Shown here: positions 46,840 through 59,171 of the stretch, piece by piece
How positions within the stretch are numbered: the first letter of the stretch is position 1
Layout: each line of letters begins with the position of its first letter
Assembly: GCA_018894105.1 (NCBI GenBank)
Contig: CM032118.1
Location: forward strand, 26,702,690 to 26,766,689
Length of the DNA stretch: 64,000 nucleotides
Reading direction: 5' to 3'
DNA from: Jacaranda mimosifolia
Lineage: Eukaryota; Streptophyta; Magnoliopsida; Lamiales; Bignoniaceae
Notes under the pieces: generated by a model
The model's input: the letters and a program-made list of their open reading frames with translations, nothing else
Database searches by the model: none
What the model was told of the DNA's origin: nothing
Position numbers and translations under genes: made by a program

Positions 46840-49800
46840 ATCTTCTCAAGATGTCTTTCAAAGACTTTTTGCATCGGGGGTTTTATCAGTAGGTCTTTTA
46901 TATTCTCTTCTGAGGCTACACTCTCCATTCAGATGTCGCCTCTATCAATGATCTCACGGGTTAAATGATATCGCCATAAAATGAGCTTGGATTGCTGATG
47001 ACATCTTAGCTCTTTAGCTTGTGCAACTGCTCCGTTGTTGTCACAGAAGACAACTACAAGCTTAGAAATGCTAGGCACTATATCCAACTTTTAGATAAAG
47101 TTTTTCATCCCAACACCTTTCTTTACAGTTTTCAAAGCTACAATTTATTCTGCCTCTTTAGTTGAGTCAACCATGGTGTCTTGTTTGGAACTCTTCCAAC
47201 TCACCGCGCTACCATTAAGGTAATATATAAATCCAAAAATGGATTTTAAGTCATTTATATCGGATTGAAAACTAGAATCCAAAAATCCCTCGAGTTTCAA
47301 TTGTCCATTGCCATATACAAAAAATAAATCGTTAGTCCTTCTCAAGTACTTAAGGATTTCTTTGACGACTTTCCAATAACATTTACTAAGGTCGAATTGA
47401 AAGTGGCTCGTAAGATTTAGAATATGTACTACATCCGATCTTGTACATCAAACGCCATATATTATGCTCCCAATAGCAAATGCATAAAGTATGTAGGATA
47501 TTTTATTTCTCTCGTCGTTAGTCTTAGGGGCCATGGACTTGGAGAGATAAAGATCATGTCCCATACGGATGAATCCTTTCTTAGATTCTTCCATATTAAA
47601 CCTCTTTAGTATCTTATCAATGTACGGTATTTGGGAAAGCCCTAGTACCCTCTTCAATCTATCTCTATAGATACATATTCGTAATACATATGATGCTTCT
47701 CTCAAATCCTTCATGGAGAATTGAGTAGATAATCATATTTTGGTATACTCTAACATTTCTCTCTCATTCTCAATGAGAATAATGTCATTGACATAAAGCA
47801 CAATAAATGTGCACAATTCCCACTAGCCTTCTTATACGCACAAGGTTCATACATATTTTTGACAAAGTCAAATGTTTTGATTACCTTATCAAAATGTATG
47901 TTCCAACTTCGGGACGCTTGTTTAAGTTCATAAATGGATCTCTTGAGTTTGAAAACCTTTTTGCTCACTTCCTTTGGATGCAAAACTTTGTGGTTGCTCC
48001 ATGTAAATTTCTTCTTCAATATTTCCATTGAGAAAAGTAGTTTTCACATCTATTTATCATATCTCATAGTCATAATATGCGGCTATGACAAATACAATTC
48101 TAATCGACCTAGGCATAGCGACCGGTGAAAAGGTTTTCTCGAAATCAATATCGAGTCTTTAAGTGTAACCCTTTGACACTAGTCATGCTTTAAAGGTCAG
48201 TACCTTTCCATCGACTCCTAGCTTTTGCTTATAGATCCACTAGCAACCAACAGGTACTATACCATCTGGTGGATCTATTAAAGTCCATACTTTGTTAGAG
48301 TACATGTACTCCACTTTGGATTTCATGGCGTCAAGCCAATATCCCAAATCTATATCCAACATAGCTTTTTCATAGGTCTTCAGATCACTATGCGATTGGC
48401 CCATCTCATGAAGGAATCCAAACATTTCAAGTTGTTTTTTGATTTGGTTCGACCTTTTCAGAAGGTGTGTGTGCAAGGCTTTTGATGTTCACTTGTTTCT
48501 ACTGTTTATGGAATTTATTGATCATCTTAAACTTCATCAAGTTCAACAACAATGCCATTTTTATCTAATAGAAATTCCTTTTCCAAAAAATAGGCATTCC
48601 TTGAAACAAACACCTTTTTGTTTCGAGGGATCATCAAAATAATAACCTAAAGACTCTCTTGGGTATCCCAAAAACTTGCATAAGATAGATCTTGCATCCA
48701 ACTTGTCTCCCACTAACTGCTTGACATAAGCAAGATGCCCCTAAACTTTTAGAAAAGCGTAATAAGGTACTTTGCCATACCACATCCATGCGGTGTCTTT
48801 GGTACCAACTTTGACGGTACTACATTTAGTAACCTCACCTTCGTTTCTAAGATGTATCCCCAAAAGAAAATAGGCACATCGAAAAGCTCATCATAGAGTG
48901 TACCATGTCCAACAAGGTATGATTTCTCCTATTGGCTACTCCATTGTGTTGGGGTGTGCCTGGTGGAGTCCATTGAGAGAAAATCCCATTCTTCTTTAGA
49001 TAACCCAAGAATTCGGTACTTAAATATTCTCCCCTTTAATCCGATTGAAGAGCTTTAATACTTAGTCCTTTTTGCTTTTCTACTTCATTCTTATACTCTT
49101 TGAACATTTTAAAGGCTTCGGACTTATACTTCATAAGATACACGTGTCCGACCGAGTGTACTCATCGATGAAGGTAATGAAGTAAGAATAGCCTCCTCTC
49201 GTACTAACTCTTAGTGGGCCACGAACATCTGCATGGATCAAATTCAAAGGACTTGTGGTTCACTACGATTGTCATACAAAAAGGGCCTTGGTTATTTTTC
49301 CATTCAAACAAGATTCACAAGTAGGAAATTCCTCAATGCCACTAGCATTTAGTGCTTTGAGAGCTTTTATCTTGTTCATCTTATTTTTGGAAATATGTCC
49401 AAGTGTTGCATGCCATAAGATGGCATCTTCTTGGTTATTTAATTTTCTTTTACTTTGTTGAATGTGCAACAATGATGGTTAAGAATCTAATATGTACAAT
49501 CCAATGTTTAATATACCTTGTGCAATTAAAGAACCATTTTTTAATGCTTTCAACTTCCATTAGATATAGAAAAATTATATCCTTCATTATCTAATATGGG
49601 AATAGAAATAATATTCTTAACAAGACTGGGTACATAAAAGTAAGGATCAAGTACAATGTAGGAATTCCTCAAGTCCAATTTGATTACGACTTTGACCATG
49701 GCCGCAACTTTTGCTCCATTGCCTAAGCGGAGGATCATATCCCCTTCATTGGGACCTCTTATTCTTTTCATCCCCTATAATGAATTACAAAGTGAGAACC

Positions 49801-49880
49801 ATACGCGGTATCAAATACCCATGAGGAAATTTGTCGTTAAATGCACTTCAACAAAGTACATATCTTTCCCAAGGATGCCA
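46840..49880 (-). pseudogene. pol of element B (protease, integrase, RT, RNase H; broken)
   Basis: On the minus strand the readable parts from N- to C-terminus are as follows. Protease/pre-integrase lies at 49771-49272 (RLGNGAKVAA; WHATLGHISKNKMNK; CESCLNGK). Integrase at about 49250-48650 is in broken frames. The pre-RT linker is 48476-48240 (YEKAMLDIDLGYWLDAMKSK). RT fingers/palm are at 48028-47750 (LKRSIYELKQASRSWNIHFD), and the YVDD region is shifted to another frame. The RT thumb is 47714-47448 (SYVLRICIYRDR; IPYIDKILKRFNMEES). RNase H is 47345-47145 (FLDSSFQSDIND; AVSWKSSKQD). Frames change repeatedly, so no enzyme can be made. The end is near 46840. Confidence 0.83.
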
Positions 49881-49899
49881 AGGTATTCCTTACAATTCC

Positions 49900-50690
49900 T
49901 TTTCTAATGGCATTTCTCGCCACAATAGAAACAAGCATCATTGGCTTTGGCTTCTTTCTTTTTCTTGATTCCCCCCAAACCTTTCAAAGGTTTCTTTTCC
50001 TTAGAGAAAGAACTCTTCTTCCTTTTACATCCCTTCTTAGCACCCCTAAGCCCCTTAGACTTGGAGAAGGAAGTAAGCAAAAGAAGCTTATCTTTCTTCA
50101 TTATTGCCTCGGTGATCACCAACTTATTGACCAACTCATTAATTGTTACTCCTTGCTTCGTCATGTTGAAGTTCATAGCTAATTGATCAAAAGAGCTAGC
50201 CAATGATTGAAGGATCAAATCTACATAGAGCTCATTGTCCATGACTACATCTAATTGCCCAAGCTTCTCAATGAGATCGATCATCTTTAGGCCATGGTCA
50301 TAGACACTCAAACCCTCATTCATTCTAGTTCTAAAGAGCTCATTAGACAATGAAAACCTTTCATGTCTAGTTTGCACACCATACAACTCTGGTAAGTGCA
50401 AATGGATCTTGTGAGCGGTTTTCATGTGCTCGTGAGACTTTTGGAGCTCATTAGACATAGAATCCATCTTGAGACATCTCGTTTGTAGATTGTCATTCAC
50501 AAACTTCGTGAACACTTCACATGCCTCATCGATGGCATTATCGTTAATGGTGTCTGACAAACTTTGAGTAAGCACATAGGTCCTTTTTTTGGAATCAAGT
50601 ATAATCTTGAGGTTTCTAAGCCAATCACGAAAGCTAGGCCCAATGAGTTCATTAGTTTCCAAAAAAGCATTGAGTGGATTCTTAGCTATT
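49900..50690 (-). pseudogene. gag of element B (longest open gag, start codon lost)
   Basis: The open frame 50662-49904 encodes 252 residues from METNELIGPSF. Alignment with F puts the true start about 12 codons upstream near 50690, where ATG has become ATA. UBN2-type gag motifs are DWLRNLKIILDSK, HMKTAHKIHLHLPELYG and YDHGLKMIDLIEKLGQLD, the last showing the glutamine that is a stop in F. The C-terminus is lysine/serine-rich and ends in a zinc knuckle, CFYCGEKCH, where the expected GH is changed and the frame stops at once. This is the best-preserved gag core of the window. Confidence 0.85.
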
Positions 50691-53600
50691 AGATTTGAGA
50701 TTTCAAAAATCTATAAAGGCGAAAAAAAAAAGTATAAGCGTGTGACTGAATATTGATATTGAAAACATGTTTATAGACTTTCAAGCATGCTTTTCTCCCA
50801 CTATTTTATCAAAATCCTTACCCTCTAGAAGAATTCGAGAAATCTCATTTCCTAGTGAGAATCAGGGCCTTAAGGACTTGCAAGTGGACCCCCGTGTTGA
50901 GTGCAATCCACAAATAATCGAAAGGTAAGCAACTTTTGCTAATTGCATCTCTATGCAACCCTTGATATATTTTGCCTCACTTTTCATATAGATCCACGTG
51001 TCATGAGCCCTCTACATTACTAGGTGTTAAGTCAGACCTAACATTCAAATTTTGATTCTAGACGGCTCTATAACATCCCAAGTGTCGTGTACCAATGCAT
51101 GGGAATCATCAAATCAAAGGTCCACCATATACTAAGTATATGATCATAGCTTTCTACCTAAGTGTGGCCCACGTGTCGTGTGCCATCACACAAAGGTAGT
51201 AGCATCATCATGTCATATATTACTGGTAGAATGAATGGATTAATTAGAACTCCTTATCCATTTTGACTTAATATTTCAAAAACACTTAGACTCTTCTAAA
51301 TGGAGGGATTTTCTTTCTTGCAAAGATCTCATCAAATTTATCTTCTTATTTAGGTCTTCTACATCCTAACCATACTTCTCATACATTAGTAAGATATGGA
51401 AAGCATAAATAAGTAAATAAGCCTAGCATATTCCTAGGGTGGGATGACCATGAGCCTTAACCAAGCAGTACACTTAGATCCATAGGTGCACAATTTATTT
51501 TAAGTGGGTTGATTAAATCTATACATTCATGGGTCTTCTCATCTCCTTGAAACAATTATATGAGGAAAAAATTCTCACTCTTAGTGATTCTACTCTCATA
51601 AGTTTAATAAGATAGAAATTAAGACGCAGTCAAACCCCAATTTAATACAACCCTTTTCAACAACTTGAAATAAATAAAATCAATATTAAAGGCTCATGAT
51701 CATCCCTATTCATTCATCATCCATTCAATGATTAAATGAAGAGTAAATCAAGAATTGACATTCAATTCCATAATTAAATGCTTATGTCATAAACAATTAA
51801 TTATCTAGCAAAGAGAAGCAAAACAATTATGCATCTCATTTTTGCACCAATTTGAGGATTAACTTAAACAAGATTTTAAAAGCAATCAAAAATGTCAAAC
51901 ATAATTTTAAGAACTTGCACAACACTTGTGCATCTATGTAGCATGATTTAGATTAATTTTGGTAAAGAAAAATAAACACAAAAATGGCTCAAAACTTATC
52001 CACACCCTAACTGGGCGCCGCTGCCCTAGCTTGGGTGCACGGTTGCACAGTCAACGCCCTACTATGCACGGTAGCTCCTCTGTTTTAGAGTTAGGATCGA
52101 GTCAAGCCAATTTGGCTCAACTTTTGTGCATCAAAAAATTAAGGACCCTTCATTAACACTAAATCATACATTATAGACAATTTTCAAATTTAAAACACCT
52201 TTTAAAAAATGGAAATTCAAGTGGTCAAATATGCTTCAAAAATCAAGTTTGAGTAAGAATCACCATTCTTCAAAAATCTATAATTAACTCTAATCCAATT
52301 AATCCAAAAATGCCAAAACCCCTTAAGGCCAAATTTAACATGCTATATCAACATATAACATCATCTAATGCTAAATCAAAATTTAACATAGGGTGAATTA
52401 TGGCTACCGCCCCTAAGGTTAAGCGTAATTACGAAACGATCCTTGTATTTTTTAAAATTACAAAAAAAGCCCCTGAGTTTTGTCACCATCCAACAATTTA
52501 ACCTACTCGTTACTTGTTATTAGGGTTTTTGAAATTTTTCGTTAAATTTTCCATGTGAAATTCTAAAAATACCCTTCTGATTAATTACCTCATTTTGACC
52601 AATTCTGACCTTATGTTCATGCTGAAAATACCCTCAAGGTCTGTGTTGTTATATTTTTAAGTTATCGAAGGATTAAATAGTAATATTAACATACTCTATG
52701 GGTTTAACTATAAGAAATATAGAAATATTTATATATATATAGCTATATATACAATATAATATTATATATACATAGATACGTAATATAAACATGTATACGC
52801 CTACTATACACATATACATATATGATACAAACATATATATATAATGTATACATATACATACACACACCCCCACCCCCCATCAGCCAGATCTGGTAGTGGC
52901 AGCTGCTGGCAGCGATCGCCTCGCCATGGCCATGCAAGTCGTGAGTAAGGCAGTGGCCGCCTAGTGCTTGTCTACTACCCATGGCAACCGTAGCTTCCAT
53001 GGGCAACAAGTCACCGGCAATGGCTATGCCACGACTAGCGGAAGAAGAAATGAGGGGGCGCTGAGATGGATAGGGGAAATGTAAGGGGAATTTATTTTTT
53101 TTTCAAAAAAAATTATTTTTTAATTAATAAATAATTTAATTAAATATGTATGTTGTTTTTATTTATTATTTCCTAATTAATATTTTTTTAATTTTTTATT
53201 TATTGTGTTTTGAATTAATTAATAAATTTAACTAAGTTTTATTAATTATTTTAGATAGATTTATTATTAGAATAAATATGTTAATTATTTATTATTAGTT
53301 TAGATAGATTTATTATTCAAACACATATTTTAATTATTTTTAAAAAATTTAATTTAGATATGATTATTATTTTAATAAATGATATAATTAAATTTAAAAA
53401 ATTTATCTTTTTTATTTAATAAATAATTTAGTTAAAAATACATATATTTAAATTTTTTATTTATTTATTCTTAATTAACATAATTTTTAATTTTTTATTC
53501 ATTATTTTTGTTAATTAATAAATTTAACTAAATAATTAGATATGCTTATTAGTTTTTATTGTCTAATATGTAACTCAACTAATAAATATTTTATTATTTA

Positions 53601-54118
53601 ATATTATTAGATAAATTTAACTATGTAAATAGACTATTTTAAATATATATACTATTTAAAATAATTCATAATTCTAAAATATCATAACACATGGTGGGGC
53701 ATTTAGGACTTTAACCATCAAAACTAATATTCAACATTTTTTGTTTTCTTAATTATTTTTCCTTCAAGGGTATTTTTCACTTTTCTCATTTTATGTCTAC
53801 CTTACAATTAGGTCTACAATTTAGGGGAGTTATTGTAATTTTTGAAATACGAGAATCGTTTCATAATTACGCCAAACCTCAGGGGTTGTAGCCGTAATTC
53901 ACCCTTTAACATAATCATCCATGAATCAAAAACATACCAACATATGGATTAACTCTTAAAACACATATCAGCATAATTCAATTTAGCATCAAAGAAGCCA
54001 CAAGCAAACACTCGAATCCATGATTTGGATCAAGTATTTGGAGATCTAGATCAATCCATCACATGAATTAATCAAACAAAAATCCAAATTAAAGCATGAA
54101 ATAGACTTTGATACCACT
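50691..54118 (-). other. Leader and PBS of element B
   Basis: Without the inserted MULE the leader is about 1.9 kb. Iterons with a distinct core (minus strand like GGCACACGACACGTGGG) lie near 50885-50908, 50991-51014, 51075-51100 and 51166-51188. A GC-rich patch is at 52010-52090. The PBS is 54104-54116 (minus strand TGGTATCAAAGTC). No coding region is seen. Confidence 0.72.
52391..53904. mobile_element. Mutator-like (MULE) element with a GC-rich core
   Basis: This 1514-base insert has long terminal inverted repeats of about 85 bases (52391-52476 and 53819-53904). Both ends start GGGTGAATTA, continue with CCCCTRAGGTT and share ACGAAACGAT or ATGAAACGAT. It is flanked by a perfect 9-base duplication TTTAACATA (52382-52390 and 53905-53913). 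A 9-base duplication with long TIRs indicates Mutator. No transposase is present. Inside are TA-rich microsatellite runs (52700-52860), a GC-rich segment (52865-53065) and an AT-rich arm. The minus-strand ORF 53009-52743 crosses the GC-rich part. Confidence 0.82.
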
Positions 54119-54690
54119 TGAAGTTAAGTGTAGCACAAGGATCCAATTAATAAAGCACAAAATAGCTAAACCAAACTTGGCTACACTCAATCTAAGGAAG
54201 ACAAGGTTGAACTCTTCAAGCTGTCTCCTCCTGGCATAGCGGCAATGTGGCAACGTTTGCCCTATCAAAACACCTCCGGATTTGTTAAAATTTGGACAGC
54301 ACCTCACTAACACCCTGCAGAATATCTAGCAACGAATTTAGTAGAAAACAAGATTGGCAAGTGCTTGAAAAATGCCGCTAAAGTTTCTGCCCCTACAGTG
54401 GATCTCGAAGAGCAAAGCGATCCAAATGTCTAGCTTCTAATGAAATGATCCACACACCTAATGCAAATCCCAATCAACCTCTAGAAAGTTGGAACTTTAG
54501 AGGAAGAAGAAGTAATGAAGGTTGAATTTAGGAGGGAATGAGAAGAAGAATGTGTAAAACTTTAATACCTGAGTGAATCACACATTTGAAGGGAAAAATA
54601 GAATCTAGCATGAATGTCTTGCATTGTGGCCTCCTATCTCTATTTATGGAAGAGGGAGGATGCGATGCAAGTTGGCCACCTATGTAACTA
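54119..54690 (-). repeat. 5' LTR fragment of element B
   Basis: This is the 3' end of the minus-strand LTR (TGAAGTTAAG at 54119), similar to the B 3' LTR start at 44755. It is cut near 54690, just past a damaged promoter dyad (around 54655-54675). Confidence 0.75.
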
Positions 54691-54829
54691 GGAGCACCTG
54701 GATATAAGACATATATCCATTTCTCGGAATCTAGATAATTTTGAAATTTAGTCAATCGTGGTAGTTTTGGCCCTATTAGTTTATTGGTTTCCAATATAAT
54801 GCTTAGTGGATTTATAGCCACTCTTGAGA
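54690..54829 (-). pseudogene. gag N-terminal fragment of element C
   Basis: It aligns with the first residues of the F and B gag (NPLSIILETNKLIGP). The start codon is GTG where F has ATG (near 54821). The fragment ends after about 45 codons at the B LTR junction. It is not functional. Confidence 0.72.
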
Positions 54830-56836
54830 TTTCTCAAATCTACATGAACGAAGAAGAGAATATAGGCATTTGATTGAATTTGATATTATAAAACATGTTT
54901 ATGGACTTTTAAGCATGTTTTTCTTCCACTATTTTATTTATCAAATTCCTCACCCCCCCAAAGGAATTCAGGAAATCACATTTTCTAGTGAGAATGAAGG
55001 TTTGAAAGGCATCATTTGTGGACCCATGGCTCGTGAGACATCCATAAATAATTCTAAGGTAAACAACTTTTGTTAATTGCATCTCTATGCAACCATTGAT
55101 TAGTTTTGCCTCACTTTTCACGTAGACCCACGACTCATGCGACATCTACATAAGTAGGTGTTAAGTCATACCTTTCAACCAATCTTTAATTATAAAGTCT
55201 ACTATATCATTCCACGACTCATGAGACAATGCCATAGTGAGGTTTAAATTAAAGTGCATCATATGCCGAGAAGTGAGAGTGGCTTTTCTCTAATAAAGTA
55301 TCCCACGACTCGTGAGCCAACACTAAATTAGGGTGGCATCTCATGTCACCTCCCATTGGTAGAAAGCCAGGATTAATTAAAACATTTCTTAATTGTATCC
55401 AATTTGACTTAATATTTTGAAAAACTTAGACTCCTCTAAGTTGTGGGCTTTTCTTGCTTTGAAAGATCTCATCAATATTAACATCTCTTACTTAGGTTCT
55501 CTATATCCTAACCATGCATCTCATACATTAATAGAATAAAGAAAAGCATAAACAAGTAAATGCACCTAGCATGCTTCTAAGGTGGGATGACCATGAGCTT
55601 TAACCAAGTAGTGCACATAGAGAGCCATAGGCGCACTACTTAGTTGATTTTAAGTAGGTTGATTAAATCCTTTCAATTACATAGAAGTATCCCATACATT
55701 CATGGGTCTTCAAGCCTCCTTGATCCTCTTGGCCTTCTTTGTCTCCTTGAAATATTTACAAGAGAAAAGAAATCCTCATCCCTAGAGTTCTGCTCTCATA
55801 ACATTTACAAGATAGATATCAAGAGGCATGCAAGCCACTATTTAATACAACACATTTCAAACAACTTTGAAACAAATAAAACCAATTTAAAAGCTTATGT
55901 TCATCCACATTCATTCATCACCCATTCAACAATTAAATGAACAATAAATAAGAATAGACATTCAATTCAACCAATTAAATGATTATCACATAAACAATTA
56001 ATTAGCTAGCAAAAATAAGCATAACTCTTTACGCATCTCATTTTTGCAACAACTTGAAGTGCATACTTAAATTTGAGCATAAAAGCAAGCAAAAATGTCC
56101 AACATGATATTGAGCACTTACACAACAATTGTGCCTCAAAAGTGTATGGAAAAATCAAATTTAGGAAGGCAAAAATGCACAAAACAACAAATTAGTCATG
56201 CTTAGGCAGCCATGGGCAGGCCTACTGCCCAGTTGACTGCCGAGGCAAGCTGCATAGGCACTACAATGCCCCTGCTATGCAGCCAAGGACTAGCCGGCTG
56301 GCAGGGGCCCTACCACAAGGCGCCTAGGCCACCATTTTACCCCATGTTTGCTCTTTTACCATCCCAAACTTTATGGACACTTCCATAATTCCATTCCATA
56401 CATTTTATGAAAAATATTCAGATTATAAACACCTTTAAAACTTAAAATTAAAGTGTTTAAATTGCTTCAAAAATCAAATCTAAGGAAGAATCACTATTCT
56501 TCAAACAACTTCAAGACATCCAATCAAATTGGGTCCAAAAATTGCCAAAATACTTTTAAGCAATTATCAACATGCTAAACCAATATCTAACATCATCCAA
56601 TGCTAAATCAACATTTAACATCATAAGATTTGAATCGAAATCATGCCAACATATGAAATAACACTTAAACACATATTGATATATTTCAACTCAACACATA
56701 AAGGGCCACATACAAAATCATCCAAACACTCAAATTCATCAATTGAATCAAGTATTTGGAGATTTAGAATCAATCCATCACATGAATCAATTCACTAAAA
56801 TCCTTATTTAGGTATGAAAATGGCTCTGATACCACT
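54830..56836 (-). other. Leader and PBS of element C
   Basis: This is about 2 kb without coding. Four iterons lie at about 55019-55043, 55124-55148, 55208-55233 and 55300-55322, with minus-strand cores like CTCACGAGTCGTGGG. A GC-rich region at 56195-56340 contains several foldbacks, including GGGCAG...CTGCCC (56214-56230) and GCTGCATAG...CTATGCAGC (about 56248-56284). The PBS is intact. Confidence 0.75.
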
Positions 56837-57165
56837 TGAAAGATAGAGATAAATTGGGATCCAAATATTAAAACGAAAATTAGGCAAAAACGAAACCAAT
56901 CATATTATCCCAAAAATCATAGTCATGCTCTAAATAAGGACTTGAAGGCAGAAAATTTACCTTTGCAATTAGAAACAAAGGATTTGAGTAGATCACTCCA
57001 AAGACTCTTCTAGTGGAGGATCTACAAGCTCCAATGGTTGGATCTGAAAACTCCCTTTCTAATGCTCTAAAAATCGACAAAAATGGTAGATCTTCTCACC
57101 ACCAATATAGTGAGTTGTTGCCTAAATTTTGTTGAAATCAAAAACTCCTTGGTCACCCAATGATG

Positions 57166-59171
57166 TAAAGTAAAGTGTAGTACAAGGATCTAAGTTATAA
57201 ATTAAAAATAGCTAAATAAAACTTGACTACACTTCATCCAAGGATCTATTCATGCTCTTAAGATGGATTTGGTTGTAGAAAAGTACCTTCATAGCTAAAA
57301 TCCAAGGTAGAAAAGGATGGCAATGTTGAACTCTTCAAAATTGCCAAATCCCTGGTGCAGTAAAGAACCGACAACAATTGCCCAAGGAAATCAGCTTCGA
57401 TTGACATGAAATTAGACATCAACTCTTCAACACCTTTGAGCATCTCCAGTCAAAATTTTAGCAAAAACAAGAAACAGCAAGGTCACAAAAAATGCCTCCA
57501 AACAATCTACACCGTAGTAGATCTATTAAGAGCAAAGCTCCACAATCAAGAAGCCTTTAATGAAATGATCCACACACCCAAGGAAAGCTCCAATCAACCT
57601 CTAGTCAGCTAGATCACCAAAGGATGAAGAAGAGATGAGGGCCGAAAATGGTGGAGAAAGGTAAGGAAAGTGTGTGAAACTTCAACACATGAATGGATTA
57701 TGCTTTTGGAGGGAAAATGGAATCTAGCATGCTTAGCTTCAAGCAGCAACCACCTCCTCTATTTATATAGTTGGAGGTGTGATGCAAGTTGGCATCACAC
57801 CCATTTGAATTTGGAATCTTCATTTCATCATATGAAATGTCATCCAAATTAATTCTAAATGCACCACAAATGAATTTCTTCATTTGAATTTCCCTCCAAA
57901 ATTAATTCCTCACTTTAATTAAATTAACTCCTTAATTTAATTAGTTGGTATTGACTTAACTCCTTAAGTCATCTAACTTAACTCTTTAAGCTAGAAGGTG
58001 TTAACTTAACTCCTTATGTTAACTTGACTCATTAATTGTCATATGGCACCAATTAAATTAACTCTTTAATTTAATTAGCCTAATTTAACTCCTTAAATTA
58101 TTTTGATCAATTTGACAATTAAATCAATCAAGCCAAAATAACTAAAAATTAGCCAACCGTTTATCTCCATAAAATCGGTCATTAAGAATTTTCTAGCTCT
58201 TAGAAAATTTCCTTCAACAAATAGAACTTCCTTTAGGCTTTTGTGTGTGACCCATTAGGTTCTCCCAATCATTGGACATAGGCTCACTACTCTTGTGATA
58301 TTTTGAATGTTGAAATATTCGCATTAATTTAACATTAGTTTGAACTCCTTTAAACTAATAACTCAATTCAATTAATCTCTATTAATTGAAGAGTACCTAA
58401 TGCCTCAATAACTATGTTTCTGCTTCCAATGTTCAATTCCAGTTTATGACCTTATCCTTGGAAAACTGTTTTTCCAAATTGTCATACCGCTTTGCACAAG
58501 GACTCCTTGGAATCAATCATTATAGAATACATAGGAGATGTACTCGCCCTTCATAATAACGACGAGATGGATCCTATCGTGGATCTCACAAACCTCTATG
58601 TCTAAGTAGCTCACACTAAATCTCAACCCAGATAACCTACAAAGTGGTCAAGGAAGAGTCAAATCATGAGAACCTAAACAGAAAAGTACCATGGATCTTC
58701 AGGTCGAAGGACTAATTATATGCACTAGCATAAGCCAGAGAACTTGCCACTATGGCTATCTGGTCGATCTCCAAGCGGGTCTTCAGTGAACTTGTTCTCT
58801 AACAAGCACCCACTAACATGCAGACATGTCTAACATAGATTGCTCATGAAATAGAGCAATATCCAACTCCTTAGATTTATGCATCGTTAGTGCAAGTTTA
58901 TCTGAATCTTAGATGCCCTATCTAATAAGATTCTATAACTTGAAATATTTTAAGATCATGACCGTGTAAGACTTATTTCACGATCACCTCCCAGAGTACA
59001 ACTAAGTCCCATAATCTTATGTGATCTAAGGGCTTCAACTAAATCCTAGTGAAGTAAAATAAACATAAGATAAAGATCGCCATTGAATATGAATATCATT
59101 CAATCAAGATTATCTCACAACCAAAATAGTTTACATGCCAATCCAATTAGCTGCGGGGCACTATTCCAACA
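57166..59171 (-). mobile_element. Solo LTR S6 inside the C 5' LTR
   Basis: This is a 2006-base minus-strand LTR ending ATTCCAACA at 59171. Its other terminus reads TAAAG (TG decayed to TA). A perfect TGATG duplication flanks it (57161-57165 and 59172-59176), and the C LTR reads through on both sides. The inverted-repeat train is at about 57910-58140. The promoter dyad is near 57774-57800, with arms GGTGTGATGC and GCATCACACC. Confidence 0.9.

Larger units (their letters stand above)
44755..54690 (-). mobile_element. Copia element B (5' LTR truncated, carries a MULE)
   Basis: On the minus strand: 5' LTR piece (54119 to about 54690), PBS (54104-54116), leader (50691-54103, with the Mutator-like element at 52391-53904), gag, pol, polypurine tract (46795-46809) and 3' LTR (44755-46794). 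It lies within or against the A LTR at its 3' end. Its 5' LTR ends abruptly where a gag fragment of element C starts, so a deletion must have followed insertion. Confidence 0.87.

Noticed and set aside
49841..50186. Plus-strand ORFs of 113 and 81 codons
   Set aside because: They are reverse-strand shadows of the B gag.
52673..52873. 66-codon ORF rich in Y, I, C and V
   Set aside because: It is a translation of TA/CA microsatellite sequence inside the MULE.
53090..53700. Very AT-rich tract as an origin or matrix-attachment site
   Set aside because: Composition alone is not evidence; it is the inner arm of a MULE and nothing specific was seen.
57345..57620. ORF at 57406-57612 as a host exon
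   Set aside because: It lies inside solo LTR S6 and corresponds to the U5/R region of other LTRs.
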